A model generated the notes under the pieces. It worked only from the letters and a program-made list of their open reading frames with translations. It searched no databases and was not told the origin of the DNA. A DNA stretch of 64,000 bases from Polyodon spathula (Eukaryota; Chordata; Actinopteri; Acipenseriformes; Polyodontidae): contig NC_054536.1 of the NCBI RefSeq assembly GCF_017654505.1, forward strand, positions 31,161,446-31,225,445, given 5' to 3'. Positions 1 through 11,664 of the stretch are shown one piece after another. The position numbers were made by a program, and so were the translations under genes. The stretch's first letter is position 1, and each line of letters starts with the position of its first letter.

Positions 1-1750
1 AGAAAGTGAAGATGAACAATTTAAAGTTGTATCGAAAAAAATAAAATAAAATAAAACAAAGAAGCTGCAGAACTGTCTATCAGAAGGGAGTCAGGGCAGA
101 GCTGGGGAGAGAGGGTCTGTAGTCTCAAACCAGGGCAGCTGTCCCTCCTGGTGCAGAGGGAGAGGGGGTGGGGTCTGAATCGGCGCTGCGGTGAGAGGAG
201 ATGGATGCTGTGAAATCAGAGCCTGCCACGGAGGAGCTGATACCCAGGTAGTTCTTACTCACTGATGAAGGGGGGCAGGGGCTGGTCAGCATTGCCAGCA
301 GAGTGGCAGCCTTCAGACTGCAGGCAGTGTAAAGGCTCCTGTACACTGGGGAGGAGGCTCATTGGAGGAAGCTGGCTTTCTTCCTTCTGAGCAGAGTTGG
401 GGGGCTGGGGTTTGACAAGCACCTGTTTTTAGTTGAACATTTTAGGTTCGACAAGGCAGGTCTCCCATCTTTTTATCAAAGTGTTTTTAATGCCTGGCGG
501 ACAGTCATGGTGGATAGAGTTGAGGGGTACCTGACAGGCCAGTCCCTGCTGAAGGAGCCCCTTTTCTTCAATCCTTCCATGTGCAGTTTTTTCAGTCGAT
601 GGTGCTCTGTGTCAGCTTTGTGAGGGCAGGAGTGACCAGGCAGGCCCATCTGATAGATCACAAGCTCTCCCGCTGGTTAAGTGCTGCCCAGCTGGTTGAG
701 CAGCTGGGCTGGCATTCGGAGAGGCTGGCAGAGAAAATGATGAGTGGGCTAAGAAGCTCTCTCTCCCCAGGCTCAGGGAGACCATGAGGGAGGAACTGCA
801 CAGGGGCACAGGGCAGAGGCAGGACTCCATCTTCCCCAGGCTGCTAGTGTCTCCAGCAGTAGGTGAGGAAGGAGACGGAGATGAAGGAAACAGGGGGACA
901 CTGTTTAATTTTAACACTTTTAAAGAAACAACCATTCACACAGGAAATGGTAAAAAGCTGTATGAGCTGTGTGTAAAAGCAGCTCAGTTCAACCAGTTGC
1001 GGGAGCTGGTAGACTCTAGGTGGAGGGCTCACCTGTTGGTAGAAGAGTAGAGTGTGCCAGTATAGAGAGTGTTTTACAAGTTGCCCCGCATCAAGAGAGC
1101 CGGAGATCTGAGGTGGAGGATCCTGCTCTGCGTGTCTACAGTCAGATTTCTTCACAGGGTCAGTGCAGAGTGCTGTTTTTGCTTTACAGAGGAGACTATT
1201 TTCCACATGTTTAGCGAGTGTGAAAGACTGAGGCTATTTTTCCATCTCATTCAGGAGCTTCTGCAGGGCCTAGGCTTTATTTTTAATAAAGAATTATTTA
1301 TTTTTGGGGTCCTCTACAGTTTTAAAATAAGAAACAGGTGTTTTTATCTAATCAATTTTATAACAGGTCAAAACTCTTTTAAAAACACATAAGAACAGAC
1401 TCTCTGGATTCGAGCTGACCAATGTGGTGGTGCAGTTCAGGATGCTGGTGGTCAGTCGGGCAGAGTGGATTTAGAATATTTCAAAACGGTCAGTAACCTG
1501 GAAGGCTTCCAGGAGAGGTGATGTGTGGGAGACGCCGTGAGTGAGGAGGAGGCGCTCCAGTTTATGGTCTACTTTTAATTTTTTTTTTGTATTTTATTGG
1601 TTTAGTGTTTTTATTAAGATGGTATTAATCTGTTTTTAACAGAAAGAAAACACTGTTTAGATATTTTTGTATAGTTTCTTAATTTTTATTGTGGTTTTGT
1701 TGATATTTGATATTTTAATGCTGATGTGCTGGGGTTTTAGAATTTAGGTC
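1..1750 (+). mobile_element. Tx1-clade (L1-like) LINE, 3' half of ORF2 plus 3'UTR, degraded
   Basis: Conceptual translation in shifting frames resembles the C-terminal part of fish Tx1-type ORF2. From about 250-450 there is a stretch reading like GLVSIASRVAAFRLQAVQ. Around 470-760 are segments such as FYQSVFNAWRTVMVDRVEG and VRAGVTRQAHLIDHKLSRWL. At 1069-1390 is the cysteine-containing tail with RAGDLRWRILL, ECCFCFTEETIFHMFSECERL and ELFIFGVLYS, which is the usual C-terminal zinc-knuckle-like region of this clade. The frame changes several times and contains stops, so it is a dead copy. The T-rich stretch after about 1560 is read as 3'UTR. Its left edge may lie outside the window, since only the distal part of ORF2 is present. 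The exact 3' end is uncertain. Confidence 0.7.
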
Positions 1751-2139
1751 CCTTGCTGATTAGCCCGTGTAAGATGGGGACTTTCATTACCATGCATCCT
1801 CCCTCCACTGCAACTGAATGTACTCATGACGCTGTATTCATCTGACTTTACCACAAGCAACGATTGTAATCTTCCATTTTCTAATTACTTCTGCACTACT
1901 CAAACTACATTCAGTAGATGTTATAAGCAATGTTTTAATTTACTGCAGCAGTGATACAATATTCAAACAATACATTAATCGAAATAAATCACACAGCAAA
2001 ATTCAAACAATATCTTAAATAATTATAACAACGTAAACAAATGAACACACAGCTGCACACAATAATTATACATTATATACCAACCCACACTCTAAATTAG
2101 TCACTTGTGACATAAACAACTAATCAAGGACACTCATAC

Positions 2140-2142
<3 letters not shown>

Positions 2143-2231
<89 letters not shown>
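2143..2231. repeat. (TC)n-(AC)n microsatellite
   Basis: Uninterrupted TC dinucleotides (2143-2180) pass directly into AC dinucleotides (to 2231). Open frames across it are artefacts of the repeat. Confidence 0.97.
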
Positions 2232-2232
<1 letters not shown>

Positions 2233-2470
2233 GCAAGCAGAACTTGCAGCACAATGGCCGCAGTTCTGGCTAACCTGCCAACCAATAATGTAATAACTGC
2301 CATGCCACCATTGCAAACCTGCCCCGATGAGTCATCCGTGATCTCCAAGCCTTTGTCCATGTAAATCTGATGATCTGTGACTGCTATATGCCTTCCTTAT
2401 GTAGGCATATGGACAAAACCACAAAAAGGTACAAATCCTCTGATGGTGGAAAAAAAATCAAGCCATTTGC

Positions 2471-3277
2471 AACTAACAAAAACAAAATATTGGCGTACAT
2501 GGTCAAAGATGTTTTTCTGTCCATTATATAGAATGGTTATTGAGTACATGAATTATGTACATCATCATTTTTTGGGATTGCCCTTAAATATTTGCTATGT
2601 ATTTTCAATCAAACATCATGGAGACTATTGATTGATCCAATAAAAGTTTATAAGAAGGTTTATAAATGAAAAAGACCATCCAAGTTGTTCTACTTCAGTT
2701 TCAGTTGCCTCTATCTATGGCCATCCATTACAACCTTTTAATATACTTTAAATACTGGTCCAGTAACAGCACTGTTATAGCCATATAATAAACCGTCATG
2801 AAAAATGTCATTTTACAATACAGCTGAAGAAAAAACAAAGCAATAGCATTAATTCACAGGGATGGATGAAGGTTCCTAATATATATTGGTAAATGAGGAA
2901 ATGCCACATGAAAGGGATATTTTTTTTCATACTTTGCAAATGGTTGTCAATAACTTATTTTTACTCTTGCCTGGAAATCTATTGAGGTATTTGCTGAATA
3001 AGACCGGAGCAACCACTAGGGGAGCTGATTAAGTGTTCAGCAGAAACAATTATTGTGTCTTGAAAGTGAAAGTATTTAGTGATTGCACATTGTTAAAAAA
3101 ATTAATTGTTTACCTTTTTTTGCACATTTAAATAAAATGTTATGAACAGATGGCTCTGTATTTTTTATTGTGCATTCTCTTAAGTATATAGCTATTGAGA
3201 TTGTTTAAAGGTTTAAACTTGTAATGGACAGAAAAACATCCCTGACCATGCACGCCTATATCTTGCTTTTGTTAGTT
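2471..3277. mobile_element. Candidate non-autonomous DNA transposon (MITE) with ~56-bp terminal inverted repeats
   Basis: The segment 2471-2526 is repeated in inverted orientation at 3222-3277 with roughly 85% identity by eye. Both arms contain AACTAAC at the outer end and GATGTTTTTCTGTCCATTA inside. The 0.7 kb between the arms is AT-rich with no convincing coding sequence. No clear target-site duplication is seen, so superfamily is unassigned. Confidence 0.6.
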
Positions 3278-3421
3278 AGTTCTGGGATAATGGAAGGAAT
3301 TTACTGTGTCATGTGAGGAGGTTTAAGGCAGAGGTCGGCGTCGTGTCCAGTGGTGATGGATATTTAAAAAAAAAAATCAACATATTGGCCACGGACAAAC
3401 AAAACAGAAGCTATATACAAT

Positions 3422-3424
<3 letters not shown>

Positions 3425-3454
<30 letters not shown>
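3425..3454. repeat. (GT)n microsatellite
   Basis: About 15 uninterrupted GT units followed by an AT-rich tract. Confidence 0.95.
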
Positions 3455-3457
<3 letters not shown>

Positions 3458-3698
3458 GATGTATATATAATGATTTATATCAATTCGCATGAATTTTTCA
3501 TGAGGAATAAATAAGCACATTCACAACAATCTGAACTTTAAAATTAACTAAATACCTAAAAAAAAACCTGTAACTTACTTGTATGTGTGTTTTGTGATTA
3601 GGCCCACCCTACACTCTCTGTTTTGCAAACTTTGAAGCTGGAAATTCTGCTGTAGCATATGGGCAGGTAGATATCCTTGAGGGATTTCAAAAAGAAAC

Positions 3699-4618
3699 AC
3701 ACACTCAGTTGCAAACCAAAAATAATTTATTAAAAGAAAAGATGATAACCACACACTCAGTTGCAATCCAAAAAATAATTTATTAAAAGAAAAGCCGACG
3801 TTTCAACACCGGAGGGTCTTCGTCAGGGTAAAAGTTTGTACACAACAGATATATTTAAAGGTTTCAAGTAATCAATCACAGGTGAAGAAGAGTCATTGCA
3901 TTCACGTGCAAATTCAATATAAGATCAATCAAGGAAGATTAACAAAGTCAATTACCAATTTAGAGTTACACAGTTAAATTGTTGCAACAGTTTGACAAAA
4001 CCAATTTTTAATTGAGAAATAAACTAATTTATACAATTTTCACGAGAAGAACTTATCAATTACCATATAGTTGCTGTACAAAAGTATAGACAATATAGAA
4101 ATATTATAAAAAGAAATATACAAAATTGTTAAGGAGGCACATTACTCTGACAAAAAAATGCAATTGCTAATTTTTTTTAGATTAATTAATGTAGTCAATT
4201 GCCAATGAAGGTCTCTTGATTAAGTTACATAGTTCAATTGTTCTACCAGAGAATAAAGAAAACAATTTTAAATCAAGTAACAGACATTTATACAGTTTTC
4301 ACAAGAAGCACTTAAAATCAAAGTCTACATTCTTACCGGGAGGGGGGGTAATGTTGTTCAAAAAATCAAAAAATCAACCCAAAACAATTCCCTTTGTATA
4401 AGCAAATTATCAAAGTCACCTCCCCTTCTGGGCAAATTAACCTTTTAAATGCTTAAATAACGAAGAGAGGAGACAGGATGTTGCGCATCAATAAATGTAT
4501 TTTGACATCTAATAGTACTAACATGTTCAGAAATTCTGGATTTAAGAGAATGTGTAGTTTTGCCAATGTATGCTTTACCACATGGACAAGATAACATATA
4601 TATTACACCAGTCGTTAT
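3699..4618 (-). mobile_element. Penelope-like element 3' relic with GIY-YIG endonuclease
   Basis: Reading the minus strand from about 4618, one frame gives TGVIYMLSCPCGKAYIGKT, a GIY-YIG core (GVIY...AYIG), followed by the conserved R-x-SEH region (LKSRISEHVSTI). After a stop and a frame change, 4430-4350 gives RRGGD and LLIQRELFW, matching the glutamate-containing helix of Penelope endonucleases. Downstream on the minus strand is the motif CCTGACGAAGACCCTCCGG with GAAACGTCGG, the kind of sequence found at Penelope 3' ends. A stretch of about 43 bp ending in TTTATTAAAAGAAAAG is duplicated at 3699-3742 and 3752-3795. No reverse transcriptase remains. The relic carries stops and is inactive. 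Confidence 0.75.
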
Positions 4619-5154
4619 ACATGAATCTTATGAAAGCACAAAGCGATGGAGCTCATTTGCATACAAACACCAGATTTAGCTGGCCGGTTAAATATTTAGC
4701 TAATGTTAACTCTTGTTAAGATTTAATATTTAGTTAAATATTTAGCTAAATGTTAAATCTTGTAACTAGATTTATAAATTATATCTGAAGGCACTAGAAT
4801 ATATTATATTTACTATATTTACAGTATAATGTAATATTCGTAAATCTCGAAAAACTACTCACTTCTAAATCTTTTGTAGTCATTTTTGTATTACTTTAGT
4901 ATAAATACATGTTAATTTGGATTCATATGTTGTTTTTTTCTGACTTTATGTGAATGAAAAGACACACATTTGCCCGTTTTCCCATTGGAAATAGTGATAT
5001 TTTTAAATATAACTGTCCTGGTCACAAAAGCAAAGTTTGTGGGGAATAATAGCCATTTTCTATACTTTTGAGGCATAAGCAAGTAGGAAATAACACTTAC
5101 TACCCAGGAACAAAAATTGTGTTACATAGTGTAATGTGTCTGTAGATGCGTATG

Positions 5155-6240
5155 TGAACCACCTTCGGTCCCTGGGGTTACACCGCATACCCTTTTGGCT
5201 CCTGATCTGGGCACAGAGACACTTCCTCTCCCTCCGGGCGGTACACCTCTCAGTAGTGGTGAACTCGGCAGTGGAACTCCTTTCCAGGGAGGGTCATCAC
5301 CCATCAGAATGGTGATTGCATCCTCAGGTGGTGCAGCCTGTTGGAGAAGCCCAGGTCGATCTCTTTGCCACGGCAGAGACGACACATTGCCCCTTAACAC
5401 ACAAATGGCCCAAAGTGCTTTCCCGTCTACACCGCTGCTCCCTGCCTTCCTTGAGAAGGTCAGAGGAGATGAGGCGACAGTTCTCCTGGTGGCCCCTAAA
5501 CGGCCCAGGAGAATCTGATTTTTGAACCTCTGCCAGCTGCTGCGAGGCCAGTCCTGGGAGATTCTGCTGCGAATGGATCTCCTCAGCCAGGTGAAAGACA
5601 CCCTCTGGCACCCAGAACCAGGCAGATTTCAGCTGTGGGTCTGACCCCTGAATGGGACCGTTTGTCCACCTTAGGGCTCTCAGACGCAGTAGAAGGTACA
5701 CTGCAGAACACTAGGGCTTCTTCCACAAGAGGGTTGTATGCCTACAAGTTGAAATATTTTTAAAACTGGTGCATGGTCAGCATGTTCCCATTTATTGCCC
5801 TATAGTGATTATTTTGCAGTTTCTGCGAGATCTGATATAGGCAGGTAAATTCCCCCTCTACATTGAAAATGAACCTAGCAGCCATATCTGCATGACATGT
5901 TCCCATTGACTCAGGATCCCCAGGCGCTAATATACTAGCGACCCATTTTCTAAAGGGTGCTCGGTGGTTACGTCCTCCTATAAAGGACGTCCTCCCTGAA
6001 TGGAGTCTAGATGTGGTACTGGAGGCTCTCACTAAGGCCCTGTTTGAGCCCATACATACCAAAGAGAGAAAATTATCTCTCAATGAAGACACATTTTCTA
6101 TTAGCTATCACCTCTGCTAAGTGGGTCAGTGAGCTACAGGCACTGTCTGGGCACAGTTCCTGTATGCGTGTTTGGGACAATGGAAACAAGGTGTCGTTGC
6201 TAACGAACCCTGCTTCCTCCCAAGGTGATTACAGCATTTC
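5155..6240 (+). mobile_element. DIRS retrotransposon relic: RNase H end and N-terminal part of tyrosine recombinase
   Basis: Frames read together give LHPQVV and GEAQVDLFATAETTHCPL (5310-5400), the DIRS RNase H signature, with degraded LSRxGxxPSEW-like sequence just before it. Around 5690-5840 comes a recombinase-like linker (YAYKLKYF... frame), then 6045-6200 gives EPIHTKERKLSL and ITSAKWVSELQALS, resembling the LALTSAKRVSELHALS helix of DIRS tyrosine recombinases. Several frameshifts and stops are present. The catalytic C-terminal half of the recombinase is missing here; a C-terminal recombinase fragment lies at 63.47-63.91 kb. Confidence 0.72.
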
Positions 6241-6541
6241 ATTCAGATCACTCAAAATGAGATTTTTTTTTGTGACCACCTACAATCTTGATGACATTTG
6301 GCACAGTTGTAGGTACCACAGAGACATGATACAATTCCAAATTAGAGGCCATAACTCCCTTATTTTTGGAGCTACATAAAAAAATATAAGATATTTTGCA
6401 TAAAAAGTTAATGACTATTTTGCAGCAAGCTTGTTGACCCTGCCAAATGACCCAATTTGGATTTTCAAAAACTATGTGGTCAGGGTAAGCATGCATAGAC
6501 ACCTCATTCAGTTGAATTATTATATATTCTATGAATCTGTT
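6241..6541. other. Unassigned AT-rich sequence
   Basis: About 300 bp between the DIRS relic and the piggyBac left end; no coding or repeat structure recognised. Confidence 0.5.
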
Positions 6542-6949
6542 TTAACACTAGAACCGCTGCAGTTATACTCATACCTAAATTATGACAGTTACATTTTGAA
6601 CAACATCAATATTAAAATGAAAGACAAAAACTTTCGGATACAACTCAAAAGTTTTATTCAAGTAAGTCATATCGAACATCTGCACAGCCGAAACACCGTA
6701 TTTAAATGAACAATTAAACATAAAAGGGTTTATTTTCTAACTTACCACATATAAAGCACTACTTCAAAAAATGAAAAACTATAACGAAAAAAACATTTCA
6801 AAAGAAACTAGTGTGTAAACAGGTATCTGTACACAAAAAACTGTAAAAACTTTTTTTTTAAGTAACATAACAACATTTACTCAATTCCCATTATGTAAAA
6901 TGAATGCGCTTTAAGGGAAACAGACTTCAAATTAACACCCTAAGTAGCA

Positions 6950-7270
6950 CAATCCATACAGATGTAACACTTCTCAACTTTTCCTGTGCATTTACCACAT
7001 ACTGCTCTTTCAGATTCCACAGATATCAGAAGTGTTATTTTTATTTCATTTAGTTACCTGACATTGTTTTCTCTTACGTGTCTGGCGTGGGTGCAGCATT
7101 GAATCCAAGCTGAGCTGCAGCAGTCTCCTACTGATACTTTCCCCGGTGCTTTCCTTGTACAAAGCAAAGGAATTGATGGCTGCCAGGTCCAGTACATTGT
7201 AAAATACAGCAACTGGCCACCGGAGGGAACCAGCTTTCACTGAGTACTGGCGTTTACTCCTTTGTGTCAT
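6950..7270 (-). pseudogene. piggyBac transposase, C-terminal fragment
   Basis: The minus-strand frame gives MTQRSKRQYSVKAGSLRWPV, then AVFYNVLDLAAINSFALYKE and SRRLLQLSLDSML, typical of the end of the piggyBac DDD domain (WPLAVFYNMLDIAAYNAFVL in relatives). A further minus-strand frame at 7040-6960 gives ERAVCGKCTGKVEKCYICM, the cysteine-rich C-terminal finger. The preceding catalytic aspartates are absent because the CR1 copy begins at about 7282. Non-functional. Confidence 0.8.
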
Positions 7271-7281
7271 TGTAGAAATCC

Positions 7282-9142
7282 AGGCATGCCTTGATTTAGT
7301 CTTTTCAAATAACGAAGACAGAATAACTAAAACAGAGGTTAGAGAACCACTGGCAAGATCAGACCACAACATGGTCTCATTTGAAGTGATTTTTAAAACC
7401 CCAAATGTAATGACTAAAGCTAAGGTTTACAATTATAGCAAGGCAAACTATGAAGGTATGAAACAGAGACTAACATAACTAGATTGGAGTAAAATAGAGA
7501 AAACATCCACAGGAAAAGGATGGCTGTTTTTTTTTTAAATGTAGTACTAGAGGCGCAAAACAATTACATCCCAAATGTAGACAACTCTAAATCTACAAAA
7601 AATTTGCCAAAATGGTTTAATAGATCAGTTAAAAAAAATCAGTGAAAAAAGGCACTTTACAGAGCGTTTAAAAGGGACCAGAAACAAAGTACACAGAAAG
7701 AGTACGCGGAACTGCAAACGCAAGTCAAAAAGTAAGCTAGAAAGGCCAAGAGAGAGATAGAAATGAACATTGCTAAGGGGGCTAAAACCAATTCCAAAAT
7801 GTTTTTTCCAATATTACAACAGCAAGAGAACATTCAAAGAGGAGGTTGAATGTCTACGAGATACAAATGGCAAAATCATAAACCAAAAAAAAAAAAATAG
7901 CAAATATATTAAATGATTACTTTTCACAAGTTTTTACAAAGGAGGATACGGACAACATGCCCCATGTCGGCCTGTTCCTAATCCAGTTTTAAATAACTTT
8001 AGCATAACCGTGGCAGAAGTGTTAAAGGGAATAGGAACTCATAAAATAAAACAAATCCCCTGGGCTGGATGAGATCCTCCCAATAGTACTCAAAGAAATT
8101 AAAGATGTTATTTACAAACTGCTAACAAAGATCATGTAACAGTCTCTTGAGATTGAGACCAACAGACCAACAGACTGGAAAATTGCAAACATAATACCGA
8201 TCCACAAAAAGGGAAACAAAACCGAACCAGTTAACTACAGACCAATAAGCCTGACTTCTATTATATGTAAACTTATGGAAACTAGATCCAAAATGGAAAA
8301 TTACCTATATGGTAACAGTATCCTGGGAGACAGTCAGCATGGTTTTAGGAAAGGGAGATCATGTCTAACTAACTTGCTTGATTTTTTTGAGGATGCAACA
8401 TTGATAATGGATAACTGCAAAGCATATGACATAGTTTATTTAGATTTCCAGAAAGCTTTTGACAAAGTCCTGCATAAAAGATTAATTCTCAAACTGAACG
8501 CAGTAGGGATTCAAGGAAACACATGTACGTCGATTAGGGAGTGGTTGACATGTTGAAAACAGAAAGTATTGATTAGAGGAGAAACCTCAAAATAGAGTGA
8601 GGCAACCAGTGGTGTACCACAGGGATCAGTATTAGGTTCTCTGCTATTCCTAATCTACATTAATGACTTAGATTCTGGTATAGTAAGCAAACTTGTTAAA
8701 TTTACAGATGACACAAAAGTAGGAGGAGTGGCAAACACTGTTGTAGCAGCAAAGGTCATTCAAAATGATCTAGACAAGATTCAGAACTGGGCAGACACAT
8801 GGCAAATGACATTTAATAGAGAAAAGTGTAAGGTACTGCACGCAGGCAATAACAATGTGCATTATAAATATCATATGGGAGATACTGAAAGAAACAAAGA
8901 CCAGGGGTCATAAGCGGAAATTAGACTGAAGGGGCATTCAGAACAGAAAATAGGAGGCACTTACACAGAGAATTGTGAGAGTCTGGAACCAACTCCCCAC
9001 TAATGTTGTTGAAGCTGACACCCTGGGATCCTTCAAGAAGCTGCTTGATGAGATTTTGGGATCAATAAGCTACTAACAACCAAACGAGCAAGATGGGCCA
9101 AATGGCCTCCTCTCGGTTGTAAACTGTCTTATGTCTTATGTT
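7282..9142 (+). mobile_element. CR1-family LINE, 5'-truncated and internally deleted copy
   Basis: This copy is closely similar to the intact CR1 at 18.48-22.16 kb; 7282 corresponds to 19857 of that copy, so it begins inside the endonuclease domain. It keeps the SDHNMV-type end of the endonuclease and RT blocks (QHGFRKGRSCLTNLL, YLDFQKAFDKV, FLIYINDLDSG), then jumps at about 8890 from the counterpart of 21.46 kb to that of 21.90 kb, losing about 440 bp. Stops and indels (for example stop codons in 7470-7740, and FTDDTK replacing FADDTK) show it is dead. The 3' end keeps the family's GGGCCAAATGGCCTCCTCTC-like block and a TCTTATG tail. It sits inside a piggyBac element. Confidence 0.92.
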
Positions 9143-9600
9143 AGCGTAGCACAGTCAATTGTATTTCAAAATTGTACTGGAGTACAGCTCTGGTTGCAAG
9201 TTTTGCGCAGATGGTGGAAACTCTCATTTTGCTTTGTTCACTGTTCCAACCAGGCAGTTTTTTTTCTTCAACTCTTTTGCCAATCACCGTTTTGTATCTT
9301 GTGCGCCTCTGCTACAGTACAGCATTGAATGTGCTGATCAATATTCGCATATCGATCAATAAATGAAAATCACAGAGAGTGCTATCGATGTTGTGTTTTG
9401 CGCACGGCATGGGACCGCAGGTTTCAGTCAAAACATTTTGTGCAGCCTGTCTTCCCACAGCGTCAAAACCAGGATTTATAATTTCCCAAATAGTGCCATC
9501 CTTCCCAGTCTCCTGAATCCCTGTGCTGGCGATGCAGCTGGAGTCGCTGTCCTTGGGACTGCTACAGGTGTAGCGGTTGGCAACGCGGCACACCTACAGC
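9140..9600 (-). pseudogene. piggyBac transposase, N-terminal fragment
   Basis: The minus-strand frame 9593-9312 contains KDGTIWEIINPG, GRQAAQNVL, ETCGPMPCAKHNID and STLCDFHLLIDMRIL, which follows the piggyBac pattern of a conserved W-x-E, then a GR-x-x-x-N, then a helix with cysteine and F-x-L-F. The frame then degrades into AEAHKIQ-like sequence at about 9290. This is the part of transposase that precedes the catalytic core, with the rest cut off by the CR1 copy and deletion. Confidence 0.65.
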
Positions 9601-10133
9601 TGCTGCAGGAGACGATACAGGCAAAGCGGCTGACACTGCAGAGGTACGCTCAGTGGGGGTACAGATAACAACAGGCTTGTATATAAAAAACAAATTGAAT
9701 ATTGTAGGCTATATTCAAAATAAAAACATGTATTGTAAAAGGCAGTCAAAATGACTGCTTTGGCAGGTCTAGGTGGGCGGAATTATAATTTCCTTATTTT
9801 TGCGATCCTACCTTTCAAACAATGTCAGGGTATTAATACATGTATTTAGAAAAAGTCATAAACGGACAACTGCATAACTTTTATACACACAGAGTAATTT
9901 AAATTTGAAAACCTCAAACAGTCAAAATGACTGCCATGGCAGTTCTAGTGCTAAGGCAGTGTTAAAGAGTAAGTAGTTGGGTTCTGAAAAATAGAGTGTT
10001 ACATTTCCCCATGTGTTGCTACAACTGTTTAAATAACGTACTGTGACCCAGATGGCTTGTGAGTGACATCAGACCAGGAAGAGAATGGACACAGACATTA
10101 CTACGAAAGAATTCGAACTGTAAATCTTTTTTG

Positions 10134-10152
10134 AAAAAAAAAAAAAAAAAAA
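10134..10152. repeat. Poly(A) tract
   Basis: Nineteen consecutive A residues. It may be the tail of an unrecognised retroposed sequence. Confidence 0.9.
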
Positions 10153-10329
10153 TTCTTGGAGAGGGGGTGGGGGGCAGATTAAATAGGGAATGGGAACGAA
10201 TCCAATGTGATGTCTAGGAAATTGTTTATTTATTTGAAATTTTGGTCATTCTGGTTATTGTAGAAGAAATGTTTTCTACTGTAAATTAACCTTGAATAAA
10301 TGTTAAGTTTGATACTAAAAAAAACCAAC

Positions 10330-10920
10330 CTGCTTCCTCAGCTCCCTCTCCCCCAAATGAGAAGCAGAGGCCTCCTTTTATATCAGGTGGCTGGGCGCTG
10401 ATTGATCGTTAATCAACCTAATCAACTAATCAACCCCAGCCACCTGAACATAATAAACCCAGGCAGGCAGGGGAAGTTAACCCCATCCCTGCCAATTTAA
10501 AAGGGCAGAGCTTTGCTCTGCCACAGTAATACAGTCAGAGCTTGTGTTTTGTTATTGTTTTTGCTGTGCTTTATAGAGGAGTAAGAGTCGGGAGCTGCAG
10601 CCACAGAGCCAGCACCAAACCTGGAGCAAGTCCCTCACAGCACAGCACAGCACCAGCACTCACCACTATTGCTGGAGGAAAGGAACACAGTTTCGTGCAC
10701 GGAGGATTGGGGTTTAGGAGTGTGTTCCTTTCTATTTATAACAGGATTGTAAACCTGCCGTCTTCCCCCCAATACCATTGCTGGTAAAGGGGTGGATTAT
10801 TATTATCTGTTGATTTAATAAAACACAGACGTTTTGTAAGAATACTTTTGCCTGGACATTCTTTACCACCGTTTGGCAAACCATTCCGACTCCCTGGCCC
10901 CTCAAAGGTCCTGGAAGGGC
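10330..10920 (+). mobile_element. LTR-like segment (possible)
   Basis: The segment has the layout of an LTR or retroviral-type promoter unit: an A/T box TTTAAAAGG near 10497, GC-rich transcribed-looking sequence, and AATAAA near 10818 followed by a T-rich downstream element. It directly abuts the solo LTR at 10923. No TG...CA boundary or duplication could be fixed, so the call is tentative. Confidence 0.3.
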
Positions 10921-10922
10921 TG

Positions 10923-11664
10923 TGTGGCAAAGTGGTTTGCAGTGCGCAGGTGTAGAGGTGATGCAGGAATGATTTGAAACAACACAGTTAACAGTTAAAC
11001 AGCTTTTTTTTTCTGGGTTGCTTGTTTTGCAACCAGAAATAATAATATCTGGCTCTACACAACAATATGTATCACACAGGTAAGCCACAGGGTTCAGTCC
11101 CAAAATAATAATAGACACTAAACAAGACAAACACAAACACAACACGGTCACAAGTCCAGAGTGAGTGCTCTTAGTGAAAGTGGTGATTTACAGGTTTATT
11201 CGTATATAGTGGTGAAGTGTAGTCTGGGTTTAATTGCTGGCTGTTTAGCTACAGCTCCAAGATATTAACCTTCTATAAACAACAAATGTAACAGTTTAAT
11301 AGAGAAACAAAACAACACGCAAAAACTCATGGTTTCTTTATAACACAGTGCTCCTTCACTGGTCCTTCCGTAACCATAACAAAGAAACAGATTACTTTGT
11401 CACATCCCCTGATATACCATCAGTCACGCTCCCTTCGGTAGTGAGTGCAATCACGTATCCTCCAATCCATGACTGATTGCCTACCGCATTAAGGAGATGA
11501 CTTCTGGTCTTGTGGCTCCACCCCCTTTCTGGATGGCCGACTTCCTACTGACCCTGGAATGAACTGCCAAACCATCCAGTCCGGTGTAGACTGCTCCTGT
11601 TATACCGTGCCCTCACATGTCGGGAGGGAGATTGTTGACTGGGATTCGTTCGCTCTCTGTCACA
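10923..11664 (-). mobile_element. Solo LTR, family A, copy 1
   Basis: On the minus strand it starts TGTGACAGAGAGCG and ends AACCACTTTGCCACA, i.e. TG...CA. Flanks are GGCTG (10918-10922) and GGATG (11665-11669), a decayed 5-bp duplication. It matches copies at 17497 and 48425 and a partial copy at 44.23-44.38 kb. Shared blocks are the CTCCCGACNTGTGAGGGC region near the start and the ACACCTG...CACTTTGCC end. No internal retrotransposon region is adjacent. Confidence 0.8.

Larger units (their letters stand above)
6546..9950 (-). mobile_element. piggyBac-family DNA transposon, interrupted by a CR1 LINE
   Basis: The left end reads TTAA|CACTAGAACCGCTGCAG at 6542-6562. The right end, reverse-complemented, reads TTAG|CACTAGAACTGCCATGG at 9954 downwards. 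The ends thus share CACTAGAAC TIR starts and a TTAA/CTAA target duplication, diagnostic of piggyBac. A second copy of the subterminal motif CAGTCAAAATGACTGC lies inside at about 9743 as well as at the end (9919). Two transposase pieces lie on the minus strand (9140-9600 and 6950-7270), separated by a CR1 copy at 7282-9142. Without the CR1 about 1.5 kb remains, shorter than an autonomous element, so the catalytic middle was lost as well. Confidence 0.85.

Noticed and set aside
3013..3027. CTCF-like CCACTAGGGGAGCTG
   Set aside because: It deviates from the core at the critical GGCGC positions; likely chance.
5122..5701. Minus-strand open frames of 125-159 codons
   Set aside because: They are antisense shadows of the DIRS RNase H relic, whose plus-strand frames carry the recognisable motifs.
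10732..11151. Minus-strand 139-codon frame in LTR copy 1
   Set aside because: It crosses the LTR boundary and matches no protein; the other LTR copies do not keep it open.
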